In this document: one piece after another, positions 1-5,895 of the stretch
How positions within the stretch are numbered: the first letter of the stretch is position 1
Layout: each line of letters opens with the position of its first letter
Made by a program: the position numbers and the translations under genes
Source of the DNA: an uncultured Oscillospiraceae bacterium
GTDB taxonomy: Bacteria; Bacillota; Clostridia; Oscillospirales; Acutalibacteraceae
Length of the DNA stretch: 6,361 nucleotides
Reading direction: 5' to 3'
NCBI GenBank assembly: GCA_900552285.1
Contig: URYV01000092.1
Coordinates: 1 to 6,361 of the forward strand
Notes under the pieces: model-generated
Seen by the model: the letters and a program-made list of their open reading frames with translations, nothing else
Told to the model about the DNA's origin: nothing
Database searches by the model: none

Positions 1-269
1 CGGCCGCTGCGCCCGTTGCCGCCGTTCCTGCTGCGGCTCCCGCTGTTCCTGCGGACGGGGAGACAATTTCCTGCCCAATGCCCGGAACCATTTTAAGCGT
101 TAGGGTCAAGGCGGGAGACAAGCTTAAAACCGGCGATGTTATGGTGGTTTTCGAAGCCATGAAAATGGAAAATGAAATCAAGGCTCCCAGAGACTGCACC
201 GTCATTTCGGTCAACGTTTCCAAGGATGACGTTGTGGAAACCGGCGCGCCCGTCGTCACAATCGGTTAA
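1..269 (+). CDS. Biotin carboxyl carrier protein (biotinyl domain), 5'-truncated by the window edge
   Basis: This is the C-terminal 88 residues of a biotin carrier subunit; the start lies outside the window and the first whole codon is at base 3. It opens with an Ala/Pro/Val-rich linker (about residues 1-17), typical of the flexible arm joining a biotinyl domain to the rest of the protein. The biotinyl domain follows, with a PMPG turn and the motif EAMKMENEI. The lysine of AMKM (codon 162-164) is the 35th residue from the C-terminus, the usual spacing in this family, and would be biotinylated by a BirA-type ligase. The carrier moves CO2 between partner active sites. Its neighbour is a carboxyltransferase without a biotin domain, so this is very likely its partner. 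It could be a separate GcdC/MmdC or transcarboxylase 1.3S-like protein, or the tail of a larger fusion such as one with OadG; the missing 5' end would decide. The stop codon overlaps the ribosome binding site of the next gene. Confidence 0.9.
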   Translation, partial: AAAPVAAVPAAAPAVPADGETISCPMPGTILSVRVKAGDKLKTGDVMVVFEAMKMENEIKAPRDCTVISVNVSKDDVVETGAPVVTIG

Positions 270-281
270 GGAGGAGTTTTT

Positions 282-1676
282 ATGCCTAAAATCGGTATAA
301 CCGAAACGGTGCTTCGCGACGCTCACCAATCGCTTATCGCAACGCGAATGACCACCGAGGAAATGCTTCCCATCCTTCCTTTGCTCGATAAAATCGGTTT
401 TCACTCTCTCGAATGCTGGGGCGGCGCAACCTTTGACGCTTGCCTGCGCTTTCTCGACGAGGACCCGTGGGAAAGACTTCGAATAATAAGGGATAAATGC
501 AAAAACACCAAGCTGCAAATGCTTTTCCGCGGGCAGAATATGCTCGGCTACCGTCACTATGCCGATGATGTCGTGGAATATTTTGTGCAAAAATCGGTGG
601 CAAACGGTATCGACATTATCCGTATTTTCGATGCCCTTAACGACATCAGAAATCTTCAAACCGCCATTAACGCCGCAAAAAAAGAAAAGGCTCACGCTCA
701 GGTCGCCATATCCTACACAACAGGCCCCGTGTTTGACCTTGAATATTATAAAAATTATGCCAAACAGATTGAAGAGGCGGGAGCCGATTCCATTTGCATA
801 AAGGATATGGCGGGACTCCTTACTCCGTATTTCACTTTTGACCTTGTCAAAGCCATTAAACAAACGGTTAAAATTCCCGTTCAGCTCCACTCCCACTACA
901 CCTCGGGTCTTGCATCCATGGTAATGCTCAAGGGAATCGAGGCGGGCGCGGATGTTATCGACACCGCCATGTCGCCCCTTGCCCTCGGAACCTCACATCC
1001 CGCCACCGAGTCTATGGTTGCGGCTCTTAAAGGCACCGAATACGACACAGGTCTTGATCTTGTCGCTCTTGACGAGATTGCAAAATATGTCACAACTCTC
1101 CGCGAGAAATATCTCAAATCAGGACTTCTCAATCCCAAACTTCTTTCTTCCGACGCAAAGGCGCTCATATATCAGGTGCCCGGCGGTATGCTTTCAAATC
1201 TTGTTTCCCAGCTCAAAAGTGCGGGCAAGGAGGACAAGCTTTCGGAGGTTCTTGCCGAGGTTCCGAAGGTTCGCGCCGACTGCGGATTTCCGCCTCTTGT
1301 CACTCCGACGTCGCAAATCGTCGGAACCCAAGCGGTTTTCAACGTCATTCTCGGCGAGCGGTATAAGACGGTCACCAAGGAATTTAAAGGCATCGTAAGG
1401 GGCGAATACGGTAAAACTCCCGTGGAAATCGACCCCGAATTCCGCAAAAAAATAATCGGCGACGAGCAGCCCATAACCTGCCGTCCCGCCGACCTGTTAA
1501 AGCCCGAGCTTGAAAAGCTCAGGGAAGAGGCAAAACCCTTTACCGAACAGGAAGAGGACGTTCTTTCCTACGCCCAGTTCGGGGCGGTTGCCGAAAAATT
1601 CTTCGAGAGAAGAAGAAACCGCCGTTACGGAGTCGATTCCGACGCCGATTTTCAAAACAAAATACACTCCATGTGA
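282..1676 (+). CDS. oadA: Carboxyltransferase subunit of a biotin-dependent oxaloacetate decarboxylase / pyruvate carboxylase B type enzyme, without biotin domain
   Basis: The 464-residue product belongs to the PYC/OADA carboxyltransferase family, which moves a carboxyl group between oxaloacetate/pyruvate and biotin. It is a TIM barrel (about residues 1-280) followed by the conserved PYC_OADA domain (about 290-460). Expected metal and active-site residues are visible: D13 in LRDAHQSL, K174 in CIKDMAG (the lysine carbamylated in characterised relatives), and H203 and H205 in QLHSH. The later motif YQVPGGMLSNL (about 298-308) is also typical. Classical OadA continues to about 580-600 residues with a linker and biotinyl domain; this chain stops before them, and the biotin carrier is encoded just upstream. 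The ribosome binding site AAGGAGGAG at 268-276 overlaps the upstream stop and supports the ATG at 282, so the pair is probably translationally coupled. If the enzyme is a Na+-pumping decarboxylase, membrane beta and gamma subunits should lie upstream. PycB or a transcarboxylase 5S subunit are alternatives that sequence alone cannot exclude. Confidence 0.9.
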   Translation: MPKIGITETVLRDAHQSLIATRMTTEEMLPILPLLDKIGFHSLECWGGATFDACLRFLDEDPWERLRIIRDKCKNTKLQMLFRGQNMLGYRHYADDVVEYFVQKSVANGIDIIRIFDALNDIRNLQTAINAAKKEKAHAQVAISYTTGPVFDLEYYKNYAKQIEEAGADSICIKDMAGLLTPYFTFDLVKAIKQTVKIPVQLHSHYTSGLASMVMLKGIEAGADVIDTAMSPLALGTSHPATESMVAALKGTEYDTGLDLVALDEIAKYVTTLREKYLKSGLLNPKLLSSDAKALIYQVPGGMLSNLVSQLKSAGKEDKLSEVLAEVPKVRADCGFPPLVTPTSQIVGTQAVFNVILGERYKTVTKEFKGIVRGEYGKTPVEIDPEFRKKIIGDEQPITCRPADLLKPELEKLREEAKPFTEQEEDVLSYAQFGAVAEKFFERRRNRRYGVDSDADFQNKIHSM

Positions 1677-1679
1677 TAA

Positions 1680-1712
1680 AAAAACATCCGTCAGACTTTG
1701 ACGGATGTTTTT
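1680..1712. terminator. Bidirectional intrinsic terminator between convergent oadA and mnmG
   Basis: A perfect 14-bp stem (1680-1693 pairing with 1699-1712) with core CATCCGTCA/TGACGGATG closes a 5-base GACTT loop. The right arm ends in a T5 run on the + strand. The left side begins with a run of seven A (1678-1684), giving a T7 run on the - strand. The hairpin fills the 40-base gap between the stop codons of the carboxyltransferase (+) and mnmG (-), so one element can end both transcripts. The stem and flanking runs are read directly; termination itself is inferred. Confidence 0.87.
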
Positions 1713-1716
1713 ATGT

Positions 1717-3585
1717 TCATTTGTTTTTTTCAAGCCAAATGAGAAGAACCGAAATGTCGGCAGGCGTCACACCGGAAATGCGTGCGGCCTGACCGATGCT
1801 TACCGGTGAAATTTTATTAAGCTTTTCCACCGCCTCAAGTCTCAAACCTTTAACGGCATTATAATCAAAGTTTTCGGGAAGCTTTCTAACCTCAAGGCGT
1901 TTTTGCTCGTCAATTTGAGCCTGCTGCCGTTTGATATATCCCTCATACTTAATTTCAATTTCGGCCTGCTCAAATATTTTCTCGGGATAATTTGGGCGGG
2001 AGGTGTCGATCGGCGAAAGAATTTTGTAGCAAAGCTCGGGACGTCGTATAAGGTCGGCAAGCTTTGCACCGGTACTAAGAACGGGGGAACCGCAGCTTTC
2101 CAAAATTTCATTAAGCTTCTGCGACGGAGCGACGCTTGTCTTTTTTGCACGGGCAATTTCCCGTTCCTTCATATCCTTTTCGGCCAAAAATCTCTCATAT
2201 CTTTCCTTTGATACCATACCGATTTCATATCCTCTCGGCATGAGCCGTTCCTCGGCGTTGTCCTGCCTTAGAACAAGACGGTATTCCGAACGCGACGTCA
2301 TCATACGGTATGGGTCGGAGCAGCCCTTTGTCACCAAATCGTCGATAAGTGTTCCGATATAGCTTTCAGAGCGCCTTATTATAAAGGGTTCCTTGCCCTG
2401 AACCTTTTTTGCGGCATTTATTCCGGCAATCAGCCCCTGTGCGGCGGCCTCCTCATATCCGGACGAGCCGTTAAACTGACCCGCACCGTACAGCCCGTCA
2501 AAGCCCTTGATTTCAAGGGTGGGTTTAAGATAAAGCGGATCGATGCAATCATACTCAATGGCATATGCGGGACGCATTATAACAACGTTTTCAAGCCCCT
2601 CTATGGTGCGGTACATCTCAACCTGAACATCTTCGGGAAGGGAAGTGGAAAGTCCCTGAAGATACATTTCCTCGGTATTAAGTCCGCAGGGCTCGACAAA
2701 GGTCTGATGCCGTAATTTGTCGGGAAAGCGAACGATTTTGTCCTCAATGCTCGGGCAATAGCGCGGTCCCACGCCTTCGATTTTGTGCCCGTACATGGCC
2801 GAACGGTGAAGATTTTTCAGAATAACTTCCTTTGTCCTGTCGTTCGTATAAGCAATATAGCAGGCGGCCTTGTTGCTCAGAGAATCTTTATCCGTGTCAA
2901 AGGAAAAGGGAACTATATTTTCATCCCCGTCCTGGCGCTCAAGCTTTGAAAAATCAATCGAACGGCGGTGAACCCTTGCGGGGGTGCCGGTTTTAAAACG
3001 GCGCAGAGGAACGCCGAGAGCCTTAAGACAGAGCGAAAGGCTTGTTGCGGGAAACATTCCGTCGGGTCCGCTTTCATAATCCACGTCGCCCACAAAAACC
3101 TTTCCTCCGAGAAATGTTCCCGTGGCAAACACCACCGTTTTGCAGGTGTATACGGCATGGAGCTTGGTTTCGATATTCCAAAAATCTCCGTTTTTTTCGA
3201 CCGAAAGAATCTCGGCCTGTTTAACCGTCAGATTTTCCTCAAGCTCAAGACGGTGTTTCATATAACCGCTGTATTCACGTCGGTCGATCTGCCCGCGTAA
3301 GGAATGAACGGCGGGACCCTTTCCGCGGTTAAGCATTCTGCTTTGAATCAGATTTTTATCGGCCGCACGGCCCATTTCCCCGCCGAGTGCGTCGATTTCT
3401 CTGACAAGGTGTCCCTTTGCGGTACCTCCGATGGAAGGGTTGCATGGCATATTTCCCACCCAATCGAGAGAAATGGTAAAAACCGCGGTGTTGCACCCGA
3501 GATGGGAGGCGGCAAGTGCGGCTTCGATACCGGCGTGGCCTGCTCCGATAACCGCGACATCAAAATTTCCGGCTTTAAAACTCAT
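1717..3585 (-). CDS. mnmG: tRNA uridine-5-carboxymethylaminomethyl(34) synthesis protein MnmG (GidA)
   Basis: MnmG is an FAD- and NADH-dependent cytoplasmic enzyme that works with the GTPase MnmE and a folate one-carbon donor to add (carboxymethyl)aminomethyl groups at C5 of wobble U34 in certain tRNAs. The 622 residues match the usual length of about 620-630. The FAD dinucleotide-binding motif GAGHAGIEAALA is at 14-25. CNPSIGGTAKGH is at 48-59 and includes conserved C48. The GidA signature GPRYCPSIEDK is at 273-283 and includes C278. GAGQFNGSSGYEEAAAQG is at 367-384, MTSRSEYRLVLRQDNAEERL at 429-448, and the C-terminal helical MnmE-interaction region ends in ISGVTPADISVLLIWL. The start is supported by GGAG on the - strand (3593-3596), 7 bases upstream. 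It appears monocistronic, with a promoter at 3625-3653 and the shared terminator at 1680-1712. No frameshift or missing motif is seen. mnmE and rsmG, frequent neighbours in Firmicutes, are not adjacent. Confidence 0.98.
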   Translation of the reverse strand: MSFKAGNFDVAVIGAGHAGIEAALAASHLGCNTAVFTISLDWVGNMPCNPSIGGTAKGHLVREIDALGGEMGRAADKNLIQSRMLNRGKGPAVHSLRGQIDRREYSGYMKHRLELEENLTVKQAEILSVEKNGDFWNIETKLHAVYTCKTVVFATGTFLGGKVFVGDVDYESGPDGMFPATSLSLCLKALGVPLRRFKTGTPARVHRRSIDFSKLERQDGDENIVPFSFDTDKDSLSNKAACYIAYTNDRTKEVILKNLHRSAMYGHKIEGVGPRYCPSIEDKIVRFPDKLRHQTFVEPCGLNTEEMYLQGLSTSLPEDVQVEMYRTIEGLENVVIMRPAYAIEYDCIDPLYLKPTLEIKGFDGLYGAGQFNGSSGYEEAAAQGLIAGINAAKKVQGKEPFIIRRSESYIGTLIDDLVTKGCSDPYRMMTSRSEYRLVLRQDNAEERLMPRGYEIGMVSKERYERFLAEKDMKEREIARAKKTSVAPSQKLNEILESCGSPVLSTGAKLADLIRRPELCYKILSPIDTSRPNYPEKIFEQAEIEIKYEGYIKRQQAQIDEQKRLEVRKLPENFDYNAVKGLRLEAVEKLNKISPVSIGQAARISGVTPADISVLLIWLEKNK

Positions 3586-3624
3586 TTTTACACTCCAAAA
3601 ATCAACATTTGCTTTATTTAAATC

Positions 3625-3653
3625 ATTATACCGCTTTTTTGCGGGTTTGTCAC
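3625..3653 (-). promoter_or_regulatory. Sigma-A type promoter of mnmG
   Basis: On the - strand the -35 box GTGACA (+ strand 3648-3653) and a perfect -10 box TATAAT (+ strand 3625-3630) are separated by exactly 17 bases. Transcription would begin near 3618, giving a leader of about 30 bases that contains the mnmG ribosome binding site. The spacer carries a short dyad, CCGC-N6-GCGG (3631-3644), ending next to the -10 box. Confidence 0.75.
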
Positions 3654-3664
3654 TTCTTTTTTAC

Positions 3665-3692
3665 GTAACAAAACAGATTTTTTTCATAGTAT
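3665..3692 (+). promoter_or_regulatory. Weak candidate promoter for murC
   Basis: In the 134-base divergent region between mnmG and murC, the best + strand match I can find is GTAACA (3665-3670), 16 bases, TAGTAT (3687-3692), with 4 of 6 matches in each box. The start would fall about 20 bases before the murC ATG and still include the ribosome binding site GAGGGTG (3708-3714). The match is poor in AT-rich DNA, so the real promoter may differ. Confidence 0.25.
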
Positions 3693-3719
3693 GTATCAAA
3701 AACATATGAGGGTGAAGCC

Positions 3720-5060
3720 ATGCTGTCATTAAAAAGGGGAGACAAAATATTTTTGGTGGGTATCGGCGGTGCCGGAATGACCGCTCTCGCATATTTTCTT
3801 AAAAGCGCGGGATATAGTGTTTTCGGCTCGGATATTCTTTGCGGTCAGAACGTGAAAAAGCTTGAAAAAGACGGATTCAAGATTTTCGGGCAACATTCGT
3901 CGGAAAACATAAAAGGAGCAAAGCTTGTAATATACACGTCCGCCGTGAAAAAGGACAACGCCGAAATAAAAGCGGCAAGAAAATCGAGAATAAAAACGCT
4001 TTCTCGCGCAAAGGCTTGTCAGCTCATTTCAAAGGAGTTTAAAAATGTCATTGCCGTTTCCGGAACCCACGGTAAAACAACCGTTTCTTCAATGATATAT
4101 CACATTTTAAAGTCCTCCGGATACCGTCCCTCGTCGCTTATCGGCGGCGACTTTGACGGAAACGGCGGCGGAATTTTTGACGGAAAGGATTTTCTTGTCA
4201 TCGAAGCCTGCGAGTATGCAAAAAATTTTCTTCTTCTCCGCCCGACCGTCGGAGTTGTTCTTAACATAGACAACGATCATCTTGAGGTATACAAGACCGA
4301 AAAAAAGCTTAAGGGTGCTTTCGAAAAATTCGCCGCACGGTCGAAAAAGGCAATCGTTTGTTCCGATTTCGGCTTAAAAAGCTCTAAAAACACCCTTTTC
4401 TTCGGCACTAAAGCAAAGGACAAATACCGTGCCGTTAAAATAACCGAGAGCGAGGGTTCTTGCTACTTTGACCTTTATGAAAAAGACAAATTTTTAAGCA
4501 GGGTGAAGCTTAAAATATCGGGAAAACATAATGCTTTAAATGCCCTTGCGGCAATTTCGGTATGTCTTGAATATAATTTGGATTTCAAAAATGTCAAATC
4601 GGCAATCGGGGATTTCTCGGGTGTAAAAAGAAGATTTGAAAAAATATACGAATGTGAAAAATTCACGCTTTATGACGACTACGGTCACCATCCCTCGGAG
4701 ATACAAACGGTTATTGACACCGCAAAATCAAAGGGATATAAACATCTCACACTTGTTTTCCAGCCCTTTACCTTTTCCCGAACGGCTATTCTGTTCAACG
4801 ATTTTATAAAGGTTTTAAAAAAGGCCGATTGCGTAATTGTTTGTCCCATAATGGGCGGACGGGAGGATAACATCTACGGCGTTAACTCAAAACAGCTTGT
4901 AAAAAGGCTTGAAAATGCCTTTTATGCCGATGATTTCGACACGGCCGCAAGTTGTTGTCGAAATATTTGCAAAGAGGGAGAATGTATTGTAACCGTCGGT
5001 TGCGGAAACGTTTATGAGGTCGGTAAAAAAATAATTTCAAACTATGAAAAATCAGAATAG
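3720..5060 (+). CDS. murC: UDP-N-acetylmuramate--L-alanine ligase MurC
   Basis: MurC is the cytoplasmic ATP-dependent ligase that adds L-alanine to UDP-N-acetylmuramate, the first amino acid of the peptidoglycan stem peptide. The 446 residues are near the family length of about 450-490 and show the three Mur ligase domains. The N-terminal UDP-binding fold has GIGGAGM (14-20). The central ATPase has the P-loop GTHGKTT (115-121), the EACEY motif (162-166) and NIDNDHLE (182-189). KHNALNALAA (269-278) and FSGVKRRFE (299-307) lead into the C-terminal domain, with YGHHPSE (321-327), a MurC hallmark that argues against MurD, MurE or MurF. A variant QPFTFSRT (348-355) stands where many MurCs have QPHxYTRT. 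The ribosome binding site GAGGGTG (3708-3714) supports this ATG. murC is divergent from mnmG and lies 44 bases before yabP with no terminator between, so read-through into the sporulation genes is likely. Mpl is a related alternative, but the compact size and motifs favour MurC. Confidence 0.97.
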   Translation: MLSLKRGDKIFLVGIGGAGMTALAYFLKSAGYSVFGSDILCGQNVKKLEKDGFKIFGQHSSENIKGAKLVIYTSAVKKDNAEIKAARKSRIKTLSRAKACQLISKEFKNVIAVSGTHGKTTVSSMIYHILKSSGYRPSSLIGGDFDGNGGGIFDGKDFLVIEACEYAKNFLLLRPTVGVVLNIDNDHLEVYKTEKKLKGAFEKFAARSKKAIVCSDFGLKSSKNTLFFGTKAKDKYRAVKITESEGSCYFDLYEKDKFLSRVKLKISGKHNALNALAAISVCLEYNLDFKNVKSAIGDFSGVKRRFEKIYECEKFTLYDDYGHHPSEIQTVIDTAKSKGYKHLTLVFQPFTFSRTAILFNDFIKVLKKADCVIVCPIMGGREDNIYGVNSKQLVKRLENAFYADDFDTAASCCRNICKEGECIVTVGCGNVYEVGKKIISNYEKSE

Positions 5061-5083
5061 AAAAAAACCTTTTGTCATATCTT
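5055..5083 (+). promoter_or_regulatory. Candidate sigma-E-like sporulation promoter for yabPQ
   Basis: GAATAGA (5055-5061, overlapping the murC stop) and CATATCTT (5076-5083) are 14 bases apart. They resemble the sigma-E consensus as I recall it (KMATATT, 13-15 bases, CATACANT), matching 5 of 7 and 6 of 8 positions. The place suits a gene of the sporulation family YabP, whose relatives are expressed in the mother cell. The predicted leader would be very short, about 15 bases, just containing the ribosome binding site. This is a hypothesis from consensus matching only. Confidence 0.33.
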
Positions 5084-5091
5084 TTTATGAC
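5074..5091 (+). repeat. Inverted repeat GTCATA-N6-TATGAC abutting the yabP ribosome binding site
   Basis: A perfect 6-bp dyad (5074-5079 and 5086-5091) with a 6-base TCTTTT centre ends one base before the GGAGG (5093-5097) of yabP and overlaps the candidate -10 box. It could be an operator, a small mRNA hairpin next to the ribosome binding site, or chance. It is too weak and lacks the downstream T run needed for a terminator. Confidence 0.5.
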
Positions 5092-5104
5092 TGGAGGTAT
5101 TAAA

Positions 5105-5386
5105 ATGAGCCAAGAAATGCAATCGGTCAAAAGACCCAACAATCTGATTGTAGAAAGCAGAAAGAAAATGTCCGTCAGCGGGGTAAAGGACGTTGCAAGC
5201 TTTGACGACAACACCGTCATTGCGCTGACAGACCTCGGTGAGCTCACCGTAAGGGGAGAAAATCTTCGCGTCGACTGTCTTTCGGTGGAAACGGGAGAGC
5301 TTGAAATATCGGGAACAATAAACGGCGTCATGTATACCGATGACAAAAAGGTCCAAAGCGGATTTTTCGCGAGGTTTCTTAAATGA
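5105..5386 (+). CDS. yabP: Sporulation protein YabP (YabP/YqfC family)
   Basis: This is a small soluble protein of the YabP/YqfC family, 93 residues against about 100 in Bacillus subtilis. The family is confined to endospore formers and is linked to mother-cell functions during spore formation; its biochemical role is not established. Family features visible are the N-terminal basic stretch before MSVSGVKDVASFDD (22-35), the beta-rich core ELTVRGENLRVDCLSVETGELEISG written here as ELTVRGENLRV (46-56) and GELEISG (64-70), and the aromatic/basic ending GFFARFLK (86-93). I chose the ATG at 5105 because GGAGG (5093-5097) lies 7 bases upstream. An in-frame ATG at 5087 and a TTG at 5072 exist but have no suitable ribosome binding site and would add residues unlike the family. 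The gene overlaps yabQ by ATGA, so the two are probably translationally coupled, as their products are functionally associated in spore formers. Confidence 0.93.
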   Translation: MSQEMQSVKRPNNLIVESRKKMSVSGVKDVASFDDNTVIALTDLGELTVRGENLRVDCLSVETGELEISGTINGVMYTDDKKVQSGFFARFLK

Positions 5387-5853
5387 GCCTGACGGAATTT
5401 CCCGTCGAAAAAAGTCTCGACCAATGTAAATGGCTGTTTTATGCGGTGATTTTGGGTTTTTTCCTTTGCGCAATATATGAAATATTCCGCGCATTTCGCT
5501 CGGAAATACGACACAAAAATTTCGCGGTTTTTTTAGAGGATGTATTTTTCTTCGTAATATGCGCTTTTGTTTTCTTTTGTTTTTCGATTATCAGCGAGGA
5601 CGGAAAAATCAGAATATATTGCCTTGTCGGCTGCTTTGCGGGCAGCGTCATTTGCCGCATGACCGCAGGAAAATATATAAAAAAGTTTTTTTCGTTGATA
5701 ATCGGTTTATTTACGAGGATTTATAGGTTTGCGGCAGAAAAAATAAGCGTTCTTATAAAAAAGGGAAGAGCATGGTCGGCAAAGCAAAAAATAAATCTTA
5801 AAAAGAAAGATAAAAAAGTAAAAAAAGCCTTGAAAAAAGAAGTAAAGGTGTAG
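5383..5853 (+). CDS. yabQ: Spore cortex biosynthesis membrane protein YabQ
   Basis: The 156-residue product is identified as YabQ by its hydrophobic architecture and its place between yabP and divIC; I am less sure from sequence motifs alone. In Bacillus subtilis, YabQ is a membrane protein around the forespore needed for cortex formation. Here there are probable membrane segments at about 17-35 (WLFYAVILGFFLCAIY), 49-70 and 77-93, and a weaker one at about 102-113. The C-terminal 31 residues (126-156) are strikingly basic, with 14 Lys and one Arg against only two acidic residues, and probably face the cytoplasm. The protein is shorter than the Bacillus subtilis one (about 210). The start overlaps the yabP stop, with a modest AGG (5372-5374) 8 bases upstream, which fits translational coupling. 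The low GC here reflects many Phe, Ile and Lys codons and needs no transfer to explain it. Confidence 0.87.
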   Translation: MSLTEFPVEKSLDQCKWLFYAVILGFFLCAIYEIFRAFRSEIRHKNFAVFLEDVFFFVICAFVFFCFSIISEDGKIRIYCLVGCFAGSVICRMTAGKYIKKFFSLIIGLFTRIYRFAAEKISVLIKKGRAWSAKQKINLKKKDKKVKKALKKEVKV

Positions 5854-5859
5854 TATAAT
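5830..5859 (+). promoter_or_regulatory. Internal sigma-A promoter for divIC and downstream genes
   Basis: TTGAAA (5830-5835) and a perfect TATAAT (5854-5859) are separated by 18 bases. The -35 box and spacer lie in the final codons of yabQ, and the -10 box begins right after its stop. Transcription would start near 5866, about 30 bases before the divIC ATG, leaving room for the ribosome binding site. The A-rich Lys codons of the yabQ tail make chance -35 matches easier, so the strength is uncertain. Confidence 0.62.
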
Positions 5860-5895
5860 TCAAATAACAATATCTGCGTTTCGGAGGAAAAACCG

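Noticed and set aside
93..896. Open frame of 267 codons on the - strand opposite the carboxyltransferase
   Set aside because: It lies antisense to two clearly conserved genes, shows no recognisable domain, and is the kind of long shadow frame expected opposite codon-biased genes.
5072..5104. Upstream TTG (5072) or ATG (5087) start for yabP
   Set aside because: These would use the ribosome binding region and dyad as coding sequence; GGAGG sits 7 bases before the ATG at 5105, which also gives the usual family N-terminus.
4882..5514. Open frame of 210 codons on the - strand across murC, yabP and yabQ
   Set aside because: It spans the ends and starts of three well-supported + strand genes, has no convincing ribosome binding site and no family resemblance.
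5383..5853. Lower GC in yabQ as a sign of horizontal transfer
   Set aside because: The composition follows from Phe, Ile and Lys content of a membrane protein with a basic tail, and the gene order is the conserved ancestral one.
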